Assembly: GCA_001412355.1 (NCBI GenBank)
Contig: LKUD01000031.1
Coordinates: 1 to 64,000 of the forward strand
DNA: 64,000 nucleotides
Origin: Methanoculleus sp. SDB
GTDB lineage: Archaea > Halobacteriota > Methanomicrobia > Methanomicrobiales > Methanomicrobiaceae
Reading direction: 5' to 3'
Shown: one piece after another, positions 1 through 7,380 of the stretch
How positions within the stretch are numbered: position 1 is the stretch's first letter
Layout: the number at the start of each line of letters is the position of its first letter
Program-made: the position numbers and the translations under genes
Notes under the pieces: generated by a model
What the model was told of the DNA's origin: nothing
The model's input: the letters and a program-made list of their open reading frames with translations, nothing else
The model's database searches: none

Positions 1-275
1 AAACATTCCTTTTTTACTTATTATTCTACATTTAATATAGATTTAAAATAATACATCGGGAAACGCACTGTACGTGGAGAAATGGTGCCTGCGAACACAC
101 GGATGCCCGGAAAGGATAACCGGGCTGTTCGCACCGGGATGATTTCCGGCCACCGGAAAGCGTACAAGTGAAACCCCTTTTCGTATTTTTTGACCGGCCG
201 TCTTCACTGGACTGCCGCTCCCGCCCCCGTCGCAACCCTCATCACTCCTGCCATCCGAATCACTCCCCGATTACC

Positions 276-548
276 ATGGAGTCTGCCATCGCCGACGCCG
301 ACCAGCTCTCCTGCCTCGTCCACCTCATCGCATACCCGAGCGGCTCCCTCGAGGCTGCCTACTGCCCGACCGGGGCCGCCGCGTGCCACTCCATCGGCAT
401 CTGCGCCTACCGGGAGGCCGCTTCCGATGACCCGAGGGGCGTGATCGGCATGACCGACATTTCGGCCCGGCTCAATGTCCGGAGCATGCTCGGGAGCGAT
501 CTCCTCACCTTTGCCGTCCCATGGACGGTCTTCCTTCGTGGAGAGTGA
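276..548 (+). pseudogene. C-terminal remnant of a DUF169-like protein
   Basis: The reading frame from the ATG at 276 encodes about 90 residues whose second half (ACHSIGICAYREA, GMTDISARLNVRS, DLLTFAVPW) resembles from memory the C-terminal part of DUF169/COG2043 proteins, which are normally about 250 residues. Nothing in any upstream frame looks like the missing N-terminal two thirds; the open frame can be extended to a GTG at 168 but that stretch is low-complexity and not protein-like. Third-position GC is high, as in real genes here, so the stretch was coding until recently or is still translated as a short protein. I infer a 5' truncated gene. No neighbour suggests a function. Confidence 0.45.
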
Positions 549-774
549 CGTGGAGGGGAGTTTTATGAGGGGACCGCTCATGGAACGGCTTTTTCCGGAG
601 TGACGGGACCGGACGATGCAAAACAGGCACCCCGACGGCACTCCGGGGGAGGTCCCCCGACACCCTGAACGGGGATGACGTACGTTCATCACCCGGCGTG
701 ACCCGGAGAGAGCAGACATGCCGGCAAACCTCCGCCATCGCCCGGGTTCCCGAAATAGTATTCATAATTCCATG

Positions 775-784
775 CCACCGGTGG
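775..784. promoter_or_regulatory. 10-bp perfect palindrome upstream of the PEGA-repeat gene
   Basis: CCACCGGTGG is self-complementary and lies about 35 bases before the preferred ATG, in the region where an archaeal core promoter would sit. It may be an operator; a 10-base palindrome can also occur by chance. Confidence 0.25.
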
Positions 785-817
785 ATTTTAATGCGATTGT
801 CATCCCAATATATTTCC

Positions 818-2212
818 ATGAATATGCGCCGAATCCTATATACCATAGTGATTCTGAGCTTTCTTTTCTGCACGGTTCAGGCGATAACCCTTGAGATTAC
901 CGTGCGTGACGACGACGACAACTCCCGTATTGCCTATGCCTACGTTTATATCGATGACGATTATGTGGGAAAGACCGATAGTTACGGTGAATTTACCTAC
1001 AGCCATTCGGAAGACGACCCGTTTCTTCTTGAAGTGGTGAAATCCGGATACGACGACTGGAGCGAGACGGTTGACGAAGACGAAACGTCGGTGAATGTCT
1101 ACATGACACCCGACAGCGCCACGCTTCTTGTCTATGTCTTTGATGCCGATACCATCGAACCGGTCAGGGATGCCCGGGTGAAGGTGATCGCGGAGAGCAC
1201 CGATGAGAGCGAGTCCGAATGGGCAGACAACAGCGGCGAAGCGGAGTTTGACCTGACCCCGGACGAAACCTATGATCTTGAGATCACGGCATCAGGGTAT
1301 GAGACGGTTTCAAGGACGATCGAGATGGACTCGGGCGAAACGACGCTCCGGTACTGGCTCATCAGCACCGACAGGTTCTCCTTCAGGGTACTGGATGCGG
1401 ACGATCAGACTCCCGTCCTGAATGCGTCCGTATACATCGACGGATCCCTCGCAGGGACAACCGGAAATGCAGGTGTCTTCACAACACAGCTTTTGAGGGA
1501 AAGAACTCATGATATCAGGGTTGAATCCCCGGGATACAGTTCCTTTCAGCAGAATGCCTACATAGACAGTGACGAGATCCTCATGGATATCAGCCTCTCC
1601 CTCTCCGTGCATCCGGTATCTGTCGTCGTGTACGACGAAGCGGAGGTGCCGGTGGAGAATGCCGCGGTGCATATCGACGGATCGGCGGCAGGAGTGACCG
1701 ATCGGTACGGAAAGTTCACCCTCGCAGATATCGTGGAGGGGGCCCACACCGTCACCGTGACGAAGGAGGGCTACAGTACCTGGGAGGAGACCCGCACGAT
1801 CCGGCAGGATGATGCGGGGATTTCCGTCGAACTGGAACGTGAAACCACCGAAGTCTCCATTCTTGTAGAAAACACCGATCATCAGGTCGTTTCCGGCGCC
1901 CTCATATACGTCAACGGAGAGGCGATGGGATTCACCGACGAAAAGGGCCGGGTACGGGAGGATGTTTCGTCATCCGGCGTCTACAATTTCACCGCATTGC
2001 TCGAAGGCTACCGCCCGGCTTCGGTCGAAGAAACCATCCCGTTGGGTACGGGAGCGGCGTTCGTCACCATCACACTGGAAAAAGAATATGACATCGGATC
2101 GCTGGGGGTATTCGCCATAGCAATCGCCTGTGTCGTTCTCCTCGTGCTCGGGATCCGGTGGTATACAGGGAGGCAGTACCTGCCTCCGCGGCGAAGAGGG
2201 GGAGCGCTGTAG
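818..2212 (+). CDS. Surface-anchored protein with five PEGA/carboxypeptidase-regulatory-like repeats
   Basis: A 464-residue protein with an N-terminal hydrophobic signal segment (RRILYTIVILSFLFC), five tandem beta-rich modules of about 80-90 residues, and a C-terminal membrane helix followed by a basic tail (RRRGG). Each module repeats the pattern of hydrophobic strand, AxVYIDG, GxTDxxGxF, then xxGY, which is typical of PEGA or carboxypeptidase-regulatory-like beta sandwiches on archaeal surfaces. The acidic composition fits an extracellular location. ATG 818 or 824 is preferred over 698 because the signal segment follows directly; no good ribosome site is visible. Likely an adhesion or envelope protein; the ligand cannot be told from sequence. 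No operon partner. Confidence 0.8.
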   Translation: MNMRRILYTIVILSFLFCTVQAITLEITVRDDDDNSRIAYAYVYIDDDYVGKTDSYGEFTYSHSEDDPFLLEVVKSGYDDWSETVDEDETSVNVYMTPDSATLLVYVFDADTIEPVRDARVKVIAESTDESESEWADNSGEAEFDLTPDETYDLEITASGYETVSRTIEMDSGETTLRYWLISTDRFSFRVLDADDQTPVLNASVYIDGSLAGTTGNAGVFTTQLLRERTHDIRVESPGYSSFQQNAYIDSDEILMDISLSLSVHPVSVVVYDEAEVPVENAAVHIDGSAAGVTDRYGKFTLADIVEGAHTVTVTKEGYSTWEETRTIRQDDAGISVELERETTEVSILVENTDHQVVSGALIYVNGEAMGFTDEKGRVREDVSSSGVYNFTALLEGYRPASVEETIPLGTGAAFVTITLEKEYDIGSLGVFAIAIACVVLLVLGIRWYTGRQYLPPRRRGGAL

Positions 2213-2357
2213 GAGCCCGCCCCCTTCGTCCCCTTTTTCACGTGTCCGACCGGCCGGGCGTACATCCGTATTCTTTTTCCGCCTCTCCCCCCCCGGCGTG
2301 ATTAAACCGCAACATCTATCCTTCGGAGTTTGAAAACGGTGAGATACTTTCCCGGTT

Positions 2358-3437
2358 ATGACATCCGCACGCCGTATTTACGTCTGGTACGGGCTTCTCG
2401 CCGCCCTCCTCTTCGGAGCGGGATCTCAGTTCTCCAAGCTGATGCTGACAACGGTGCCGCCCATTACGATGGCCGGGCTTCTCTATGCCGGGAGCGGGGC
2501 CGGGTTGCTGCTCGTCACGGCGGGAGGTTTCGTCATCGGGAAAAAAAGGAAGGCATACGAGGCACGCCTGGCCCGCAGCGACATCCCGTGGCTGCTTGCC
2601 ACGATGTTCTTCGGGACGTTTCTCGCTCCCGTCACCCTCATGTTCAGCCTGCCGCACACGCCCGCCGCAACCGCGGCCCTTCTGTTAAGCTTCGAGGCCG
2701 TGGCAACCACAATAGTGGCCGTCCTCTGGATGAAAGAGCCCGTCGGGAAAAGGATGTGGGCGGCGCTGTTTCTGATCACGCTCTCCTGTATTCTGCTCTC
2801 GTATACGCCCGATGCCGTGTTCGGGATCTCTCTCGGAGCACTCGGCGTGCTCCTGACCTGCAGTTTCTGGGGGCTTGACAATAACATCATCCAGCGCATC
2901 TCGGGCAAAGATCCGCTCCTCACCATTATGGTGAAGGGGCTTTGCATCGGAACAGCCATGCTCCTCGTCGGACGGGCGGCGGGAGAGGCGATGCCCGCTC
3001 CCGGTGCCGTACTTGCTTCCATGGCCATCGGGTTCATGGGATTCGGGGGAGTGATGAGCATCTCACTCCTGCTTGCCATCCGCGGACTCGGGTCGGCACG
3101 GGCGGCATCGCTCATCTCGCTCTCTCCCTTCTTCGGCGTCTTCTTCGCCTTTGCCCTTTTTTCCGAGATGCCGGGCGAGCTCTTTTTTATCGCCTTTCTC
3201 ATCATGCTGGCAGGCACCTTCCTGCTCGTCACCGAGCGCCACACCCACGAACATACCCATCCGTCAGTGGTTCACGAACACCGGCACCGGCATGACGACC
3301 TCCACCATGATCATGCCCATGAGGACGGCGTCCCCGCGGTGAACGGATCCGGCTACCATTCCCACCTCCACGCCCACGAAGAGATCACCCACACCCATGC
3401 CCATACTCCCGATATCCACCACCGGCACCGGCACTGA
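2358..3437 (+). CDS. DMT-superfamily (EamA) transporter with histidine-rich C-terminal tail
   Basis: A 359-residue protein with about ten predicted membrane helices arranged as two EamA-like halves (first half begins WYGLLAALLFGAGSQFSKL; second half ends near FLIMLAGTFLLVTE). EamA permeases move small metabolites or drugs across the cytoplasmic membrane. The unusual part is the last 67 residues, 23 of which are His, in HxH and HxHxH runs like those of zinc or nickel carriers. This suggests metal binding or metal-gated transport, which is inference; the core resembles DMT permeases and not CDF or ZIP carriers. ATG at 2358 follows a short leader. Stand-alone gene between a surface protein and a tRNA. 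Confidence 0.85.
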   Translation: MTSARRIYVWYGLLAALLFGAGSQFSKLMLTTVPPITMAGLLYAGSGAGLLLVTAGGFVIGKKRKAYEARLARSDIPWLLATMFFGTFLAPVTLMFSLPHTPAATAALLLSFEAVATTIVAVLWMKEPVGKRMWAALFLITLSCILLSYTPDAVFGISLGALGVLLTCSFWGLDNNIIQRISGKDPLLTIMVKGLCIGTAMLLVGRAAGEAMPAPGAVLASMAIGFMGFGGVMSISLLLAIRGLGSARAASLISLSPFFGVFFAFALFSEMPGELFFIAFLIMLAGTFLLVTERHTHEHTHPSVVHEHRHRHDDLHHDHAHEDGVPAVNGSGYHSHLHAHEEITHTHAHTPDIHHRHRH

Positions 3438-3629
3438 ACCGGTGGCGGCATGCAGTAAAAAGACAGCATTCACGCCCGATCGGGTGTCCGCACCCGGCGA
3501 TTCGGGATGCCTGCCGTGACCGCGCAGGTCTCCCGGCAATGTTTTTTATGATCGCGGGACGAACAGATCAGGCACGGGGCGGCAGCACCCGGGCAAAGAG
3601 CCCGGACTGTGTGTTTCTCCCGGCGGCTG

Positions 3630-3701
3630 GGGCCCGTAGCTTAGTGGTGGAGCGTCCGGCTCATAACCGGACGGTCATGCGTTCGAATCGCATCGGGCCC
3701 A
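3630..3701 (+). tRNA. tRNA with CAU anticodon (elongator Met or Ile2)
   Basis: A full cloverleaf can be drawn: a 7-bp acceptor stem (3630-3636 with 3694-3700, all Watson-Crick), D arm with GCT/AGC, a 5-bp anticodon stem TCCGG/CCGGA around loop CTCATAA, and T arm ATGCG-TTCGAAT-CGCAT. The discriminator base is A at 3701; CCA is not encoded and there is no intron. It is not the initiator: the anticodon stem lacks the three GGG:CCC pairs and position 1-72 is G-C. CAU is shared by elongator tRNA-Met and by tRNA-Ile2 (agmatidine-modified in archaea), and I cannot separate these by eye. Confidence 0.95.
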
Positions 3702-3845
3702 TGTTTTCCTTCTCCTTATCCTTTGCCTTTTCCGTCTGGAAAGCGGAAGCAAGGTCGATTCTCCGGAAAACTGCGGATCCGTGCACGTCTTCACCGGCTC
3801 ATAATATATAAAACCCTTTATAGACGAACCGTACCACATCCCTCT

Positions 3846-4877
3846 ATGAAATGCCCGGTGTGCGGTGAGGACTGCGTCCAGGCCGCCCATGAACTCATCG
3901 CGCTGGAGCCCACCGTCTTTGCCCCCTGCCCCGACTGCAAGGGCAGGACGCTCGACAAGCAGGCGCCTCTCCCCGACCAGACCTATGCCTCTCCCTGCTC
4001 ATGCGGCAAACGCTTCATCGACGAAGTCTATGCGCACATGTATGTCATCATGGTTGAGGAGGGGGTGCTCAGGCCCACCGAGCCCCTCATCCGGGTGGGC
4101 ACACCGCTTGTGCACCCGGGTTTCGCGATGGTCAGGCCCCCTTACCTCCCCGCCAGATCCCTCGTTCTCCTCTCCCGGATCGTCACCGAACCCTGTGCAC
4201 AGCGGATTTTTTCGGAGGTCCCGGAGGTCCGCGGCGTCATACGGAGCAGTGACGCGGTGCCGGGACTCTCCGACATCGATTTCGACGGCATCCCCGATAC
4301 CTATGAGCTGCTGGCGGGTTGCGACGTGCGGGCGAATATCTTCACGACCCAGAACGAAAAAATTGTGATCTACAAACAGCAGTCCACGATACATATCGAA
4401 TTCCCGCGGGGATTTGATCCGAAAATCATCGAGGTCGGCTCCCGGGTCCGCCATGTGAAGCCCCGGATGTTCGTCGACGCATGCAGCGGTGCGGGCACAC
4501 TCGGGATTGTTGCGGGCCTGTATGACATCCCCCATGTCGTCTTGAACGATGCATGGTATGCCGCCGCCTTCTGGTCTGCATACAACCTGATGGTGAACCG
4601 GGAAAATCTCAACTTCGAAGAGCTGAAGATGTTTTTTACCTACGAAGAGATGAAAACCCGCCCCGTCGTAAAGGATGTGCTAAAAATTGCCGAAACACGG
4701 GGGGGTTCGCAGTACTTCGAGGTTTATCAGGGTGACTGCCGGCAGCTCCATACCGTTCTCCCGGACCATGTCGATCTCACGGTCATCGATCTCTTCGAAA
4801 AGAAGGAGCAGGAGAAAGTGCAGGCTGTCATCGATAACTGGAAAGCACATGTCAGCGGGGAGGTTTTTATCCCTTAA
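3846..4877 (+). CDS. Zinc-ribbon protein with SAM-methyltransferase-like domain, function unknown
   Basis: A 343-residue protein. The N-terminus carries CxxC pairs (CPVC at residues 3-6, a second pair CPDC near 30, then CSCG near 52), suggesting one or two zinc ribbons. The C-terminal half has a Rossmann methyltransferase-like motif I (FVDACSGAGTLGI, about residue 208) followed by a hydrophobic LNDAWYAAAF segment where an acidic motif II residue is expected, and DLTVIDLFEKKE near the end. I do not recognise a named family. The ATG at 3846 immediately precedes the zinc ribbon, so the longer open frame from 3723 is rejected. It sits between a tRNA and the SRP RNA, so a role in RNA modification is possible but unproven. 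Confidence 0.75.
   Translation: MKCPVCGEDCVQAAHELIALEPTVFAPCPDCKGRTLDKQAPLPDQTYASPCSCGKRFIDEVYAHMYVIMVEEGVLRPTEPLIRVGTPLVHPGFAMVRPPYLPARSLVLLSRIVTEPCAQRIFSEVPEVRGVIRSSDAVPGLSDIDFDGIPDTYELLAGCDVRANIFTTQNEKIVIYKQQSTIHIEFPRGFDPKIIEVGSRVRHVKPRMFVDACSGAGTLGIVAGLYDIPHVVLNDAWYAAAFWSAYNLMVNRENLNFEELKMFFTYEEMKTRPVVKDVLKIAETRGGSQYFEVYQGDCRQLHTVLPDHVDLTVIDLFEKKEQEKVQAVIDNWKAHVSGEVFIP
4863..4871 (+). promoter_or_regulatory. Probable TATA box of the SRP RNA
   Basis: The T/A-rich GTTTTTATC lies 24-30 bases before the predicted RNA 5' end at about 4893, the spacing expected for archaeal TBP/TFB promoters. It overlaps the last codons of the upstream gene. Confidence 0.4.
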
Positions 4878-4892
4878 GAAACGATATATACC

Positions 4893-5200
4893 GGGGACTA
4901 GCCCGGGTGGCTCGGCGTCACCTGTTACCTGAAACCGCCGGTATGCAGGGGGCGAAGTCCGAGGACGGCTGTGGCGATCTGACCAAAGCCGGTATATCCC
5001 GCCTGAGAAACCTCGTCCCATGAGGTCGGCGGACAGGGATCAAGACTCCGGAGGGAGTGGCGACCTGCTGCCGCGGGGAACGGTTCAGGCCCGGAAGGGA
5101 GCAGACTTACCGTGGACGTACGGCGCCCATGGGGGTGCGGGGCGGAGAAAGGATTGCCGGGAGAAGTCAGGCACGCACTGTCTACCGAGGACGTGTCCCC
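4893..5200 (+). ncRNA. Signal recognition particle 7S RNA
   Basis: The universally conserved helix 8 signature lies at 5082-5106 (TCAGGCCCGGAAGGGAGCAG with a GGAA tetraloop at 5093-5096). The ends pair: GGGGAC at 4893-4898 with GTCCCC at 5195-5200, giving about 308 nt, the usual archaeal length. A TATA-like element precedes it and a short T-rich run (ACATTTTCTT) follows. The RNA scaffolds SRP19 and SRP54 for co-translational membrane targeting. The next gene, mdh, starts 13 bases after the predicted 3' end, so read-through into mdh is possible. Confidence 0.95.
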
Positions 5201-5213
5201 ACATTTTCTTATT

Positions 5214-6173
5214 ATGGCAAAAGTAGCAATAATCGGTGCGACAGGCCATATCGGGCAATTTGCAGCGCACGCCATTACCGAAATTCCGCATGTGTCTGCA
5301 ATGCTGCTCTTCGGACGTGCAGGACGCGAAGACCTGCTGGAAGGAATCGCACACGATTTTATGGATTCATTCGCTGCAAAAGGCAGGAATCTGTCGCTCT
5401 CGTGGAGCACGAATCCGGAAGACCTGCGGGGATCGGATATTATCATCATTGCGGCGGGAGTGCCGCGCCGCAAAGGTCAGGACAGAAACGACCTCGCAAT
5501 CGAAAACGCACGGGTTGTTGCCGGTATAACGTCGGTGATCGGCCGAATCGCACCGGAGTCGCTCATCCTGATGGTCACCAATCCCGTCGACGTCATGACC
5601 GCCGTCGCCCTGAAATACTCGGGGATGGAACCGCGGAGGGTCTTCGGGCTCGGTACGCATCTCGACTCCATGCGCCTGAAATCACTGATTGCCAGCCATT
5701 TCAACGTCCATGTCAGCGAAGTGCATACCCGCATCATCGGTGAACACGGCGAAAGCATGGTTCCGCTCTGGTCTGCAACCACTATCGGCGGTATTGCGAT
5801 TCATAATCTGCCTGCGTTTTCCAACCTGCCCGTGGATGATCTTATCGCCGACGTCAGACAGGCTGGCGAGGACATCATCCGGAAGAAAGGCTCGACGATC
5901 TATGGTCCCGGCGAGGCAATCGCGACAATCGTCCGGACGGTGCTCGGCAATGAAAACCGCATCCTTACGGTATCCAGCTACATTAAAAGCGAAGTCCATG
6001 ATATCGGCGATGTCTGCATCGGCGTTCCCGCCCGAATCAACCGGAGCGGATCGTACCCGATTCCGATCCGGATCGAGAGTGCCGAAGTCACTGCATTCCA
6101 GGCATCGGTGGAGAAGATCCGCAGCATCACGACACAGGTCATGAACCAGCTTGAAGCAGATGAGTCTCCATAA
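5214..6173 (+). CDS. mdh: Malate dehydrogenase (LDH/MDH family)
   Basis: A 319-residue enzyme of the lactate/malate dehydrogenase family interconverting malate and oxaloacetate with NAD(P)H in the cytoplasm. Visible features are the Rossmann loop GATGHIG (residues 8-14), the substrate loop AGVPRRKGQDR with Arg85 at the position that selects malate (Gln in lactate dehydrogenases) and Arg91, NPVD near 124, Asp151 and Arg154 in HLDSMRLK, and the catalytic His178 in GEHGE. The ATG at 5214 begins exactly at the family start (MAKVAIIGATG); the in-frame extension into the SRP RNA is spurious. In methanogens this feeds the partial reductive TCA route. A hairpin at 6221-6242 closes the convergent junction with EF-1beta. 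Confidence 0.95.
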   Translation: MAKVAIIGATGHIGQFAAHAITEIPHVSAMLLFGRAGREDLLEGIAHDFMDSFAAKGRNLSLSWSTNPEDLRGSDIIIIAAGVPRRKGQDRNDLAIENARVVAGITSVIGRIAPESLILMVTNPVDVMTAVALKYSGMEPRRVFGLGTHLDSMRLKSLIASHFNVHVSEVHTRIIGEHGESMVPLWSATTIGGIAIHNLPAFSNLPVDDLIADVRQAGEDIIRKKGSTIYGPGEAIATIVRTVLGNENRILTVSSYIKSEVHDIGDVCIGVPARINRSGSYPIPIRIESAEVTAFQASVEKIRSITTQVMNQLEADESP

Positions 6174-6220
6174 GAAAAGCACATCTCAGACGCACTTTTA
6201 TACGGACTCCACAATTCAAG

Positions 6221-6242
6221 AACCGCTCACTCCCGAGCGGTT
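6221..6242. terminator. Hairpin at the convergent mdh / EF-1beta junction
   Basis: AACCGCTC (6221-6228) pairs perfectly with GAGCGGTT (6235-6242) around a 6-base loop. It lies between two converging genes and may end transcripts from either side; no strong T tract follows on the plus strand. Confidence 0.4.
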
Positions 6243-6265
6243 GCGCACCAAAAATGAATGATATT

Positions 6266-6520
6266 TCAGGTAAGTGTCAGCGATACGATCTCCGCACTGC
6301 CGACACCCTGAAGTTCGCGAAGCGATTCCTCGACCCTGTCGGGGGCGCCTTCGCTGTCCGGTACGACGACAGCCACCTTGAGTGCTGAAAGCCCGAAGCC
6401 GATAGGCTCCACGACAAGATCCTGAACCGGGACGGTATCCCGGATCGCCGCTTTCAGCGCTTCAAGATCAATCTCGGGTGATTCGGGCATGATTTTTAAA
6501 ATAATTACTACATCACCCAC
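6266..6520 (-). CDS. ef1b: Translation elongation factor 1-beta (aEF-1beta)
   Basis: An 84-residue protein matching archaeal EF-1beta, the nucleotide exchange factor that reloads EF-1alpha with GTP. The family signature KIMPESPEIDLEAL follows the start, and the C-terminus GVGSAEIVSLTLT is typical. The start is taken as the GTG at 6520 (VGDVVIILKIMP); the longer open frame runs into the upstream zinc-finger gene in another frame. Only two bases separate it from that gene's stop codon, so the two are surely co-transcribed and probably translationally coupled. Confidence 0.93.
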   Translation of the reverse strand: MGDVVIILKIMPESPEIDLEALKAAIRDTVPVQDLVVEPIGFGLSALKVAVVVPDSEGAPDRVEESLRELQGVGSAEIVSLTLT

Positions 6521-6522
6521 TA

Positions 6523-6684
6523 TTATGGCCCCCTGAAGTCGCATTTCTTGCAGACGTACGGGAGGCTCTGCTGCCTGCACCGGTAACAACGGTAGATCAT
6601 TTCTCCACACCCCGGACATATAAAGTCGGTCCAGCCTTCATCGGCGAGGGGAGCGTTACAGGAGGTACATTTCTTAAATGTCAT
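6523..6684 (-). CDS. Small zinc-finger protein (HVO_2753-like), 53 residues
   Basis: A 53-residue frame with four CxxC knuckles: CTSC, CPGC, CYRC and CKKC. It starts MTFKKCTSCNAPL and ends CDFRGP. From memory this is the small zinc-finger family represented by HVO_2753 in Haloferax, commonly placed next to EF-1beta in archaea; a role in translation or RNA binding is inferred from that linkage. A GGAG lies upstream of the ATG, and a TATA-like CTTATAAT on the complementary strand at 6708-6715 marks the operon promoter. It is two bases upstream of the EF-1beta GTG. Confidence 0.88.
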   Translation of the reverse strand: MTFKKCTSCNAPLADEGWTDFICPGCGEMIYRCYRCRQQSLPYVCKKCDFRGP

Positions 6685-6707
6685 GGTATTTTCTCCAGAG
6701 GAAGTAT

Positions 6708-6715
6708 CTTATAAT
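6708..6715 (-). promoter_or_regulatory. TATA-like element of the zinc-finger / EF-1beta operon
   Basis: Read on the minus strand this is ATTATAAG, 24-31 bases before the ATG at 6684. Spacing implies a very short leader, though a GGAG is present in front of the start. Confidence 0.4.
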
Positions 6716-6731
6716 GTCTCCATCACGCCTA

Positions 6732-7334
6732 TTAAATGTGTGGATGAACCACCGTGCCCGTGACGGGGACCCCGGCAAGTGCCGCACGGACTCTTTCCTC
6801 AATCCTGCCGTTGATTATCGTGGTCCTAATTCCGTGCCCGAGCACGTAGGGCAGGAATCCGGCATCCACCTCACTGCAGGGGACGGGCGCCTCGATGCGG
6901 GTGAGGAGCCGTGATGCTGCATGCAGGCCGTCGACTGACTTGAGGATCAGCAGATCACACCCGAGGAAACGGGCAACCCAGGCCGCTATCGTGTCCGATG
7001 TGACATCCCAGCTGTGCGGCAGCGCATCGGCGTCCCGCAAGGCACAGTACGGAAGAAATACCTCCGTCCCCTTCGGCAGCCTGAGGCGTGATACGGGAGG
7101 GACACCGTGCGAGACAAGGGACCACCCCGTCTGCTCCATCGCCGCAACGGCCATCCAGTGAGAGGCATCGTCATCCAGCTCCGTCTCCCGTACCGCGTCT
7201 GCAAACCGCCCGCCACCGGGAACAAGCAGTAAATCGCGCCCGCTCCCGATAAGAAGGGGAACGAGCGACGGGAACCGGTCGGAGAGGCTCCCCCCGATCT
7301 TTACCACGAGAGGCGCTCTCGTTCGAGAGTTCAT
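6732..7334 (-). CDS. mfnE: MfnE-like amino-acid-kinase-fold phosphotransferase (methanofuran biosynthesis)
   Basis: A 200-residue member of the amino acid kinase superfamily: VVKIGGSLSD near the N-terminus, the glycine-rich LVPGGGRFAD loop, and LLILKSVDGL plus TTIINGRIEE near the C-terminus. The short length and domain layout fit MfnE, which phosphorylates the aminomethylfuran phosphate intermediate on the route to methanofuran in methanogens. The assignment is from family resemblance; other short kinases of this fold are possible. It is divergent from the phospholipase-D-like gene, with about 46 bases between the chosen starts. Confidence 0.75.
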   Translation of the reverse strand: MNSRTRAPLVVKIGGSLSDRFPSLVPLLIGSGRDLLLVPGGGRFADAVRETELDDDASHWMAVAAMEQTGWSLVSHGVPPVSRLRLPKGTEVFLPYCALRDADALPHSWDVTSDTIAAWVARFLGCDLLILKSVDGLHAASRLLTRIEAPVPCSEVDAGFLPYVLGHGIRTTIINGRIEERVRAALAGVPVTGTVVHPHI

Positions 7335-7380
7335 GAATCAGGCAGATTATTATGCAGTCTACCACATAATCCTGTTCATT

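Noticed and set aside
5112-5213. N-terminal extension of malate dehydrogenase
   Set aside because: It lies inside the SRP RNA; the family start is at 5214.
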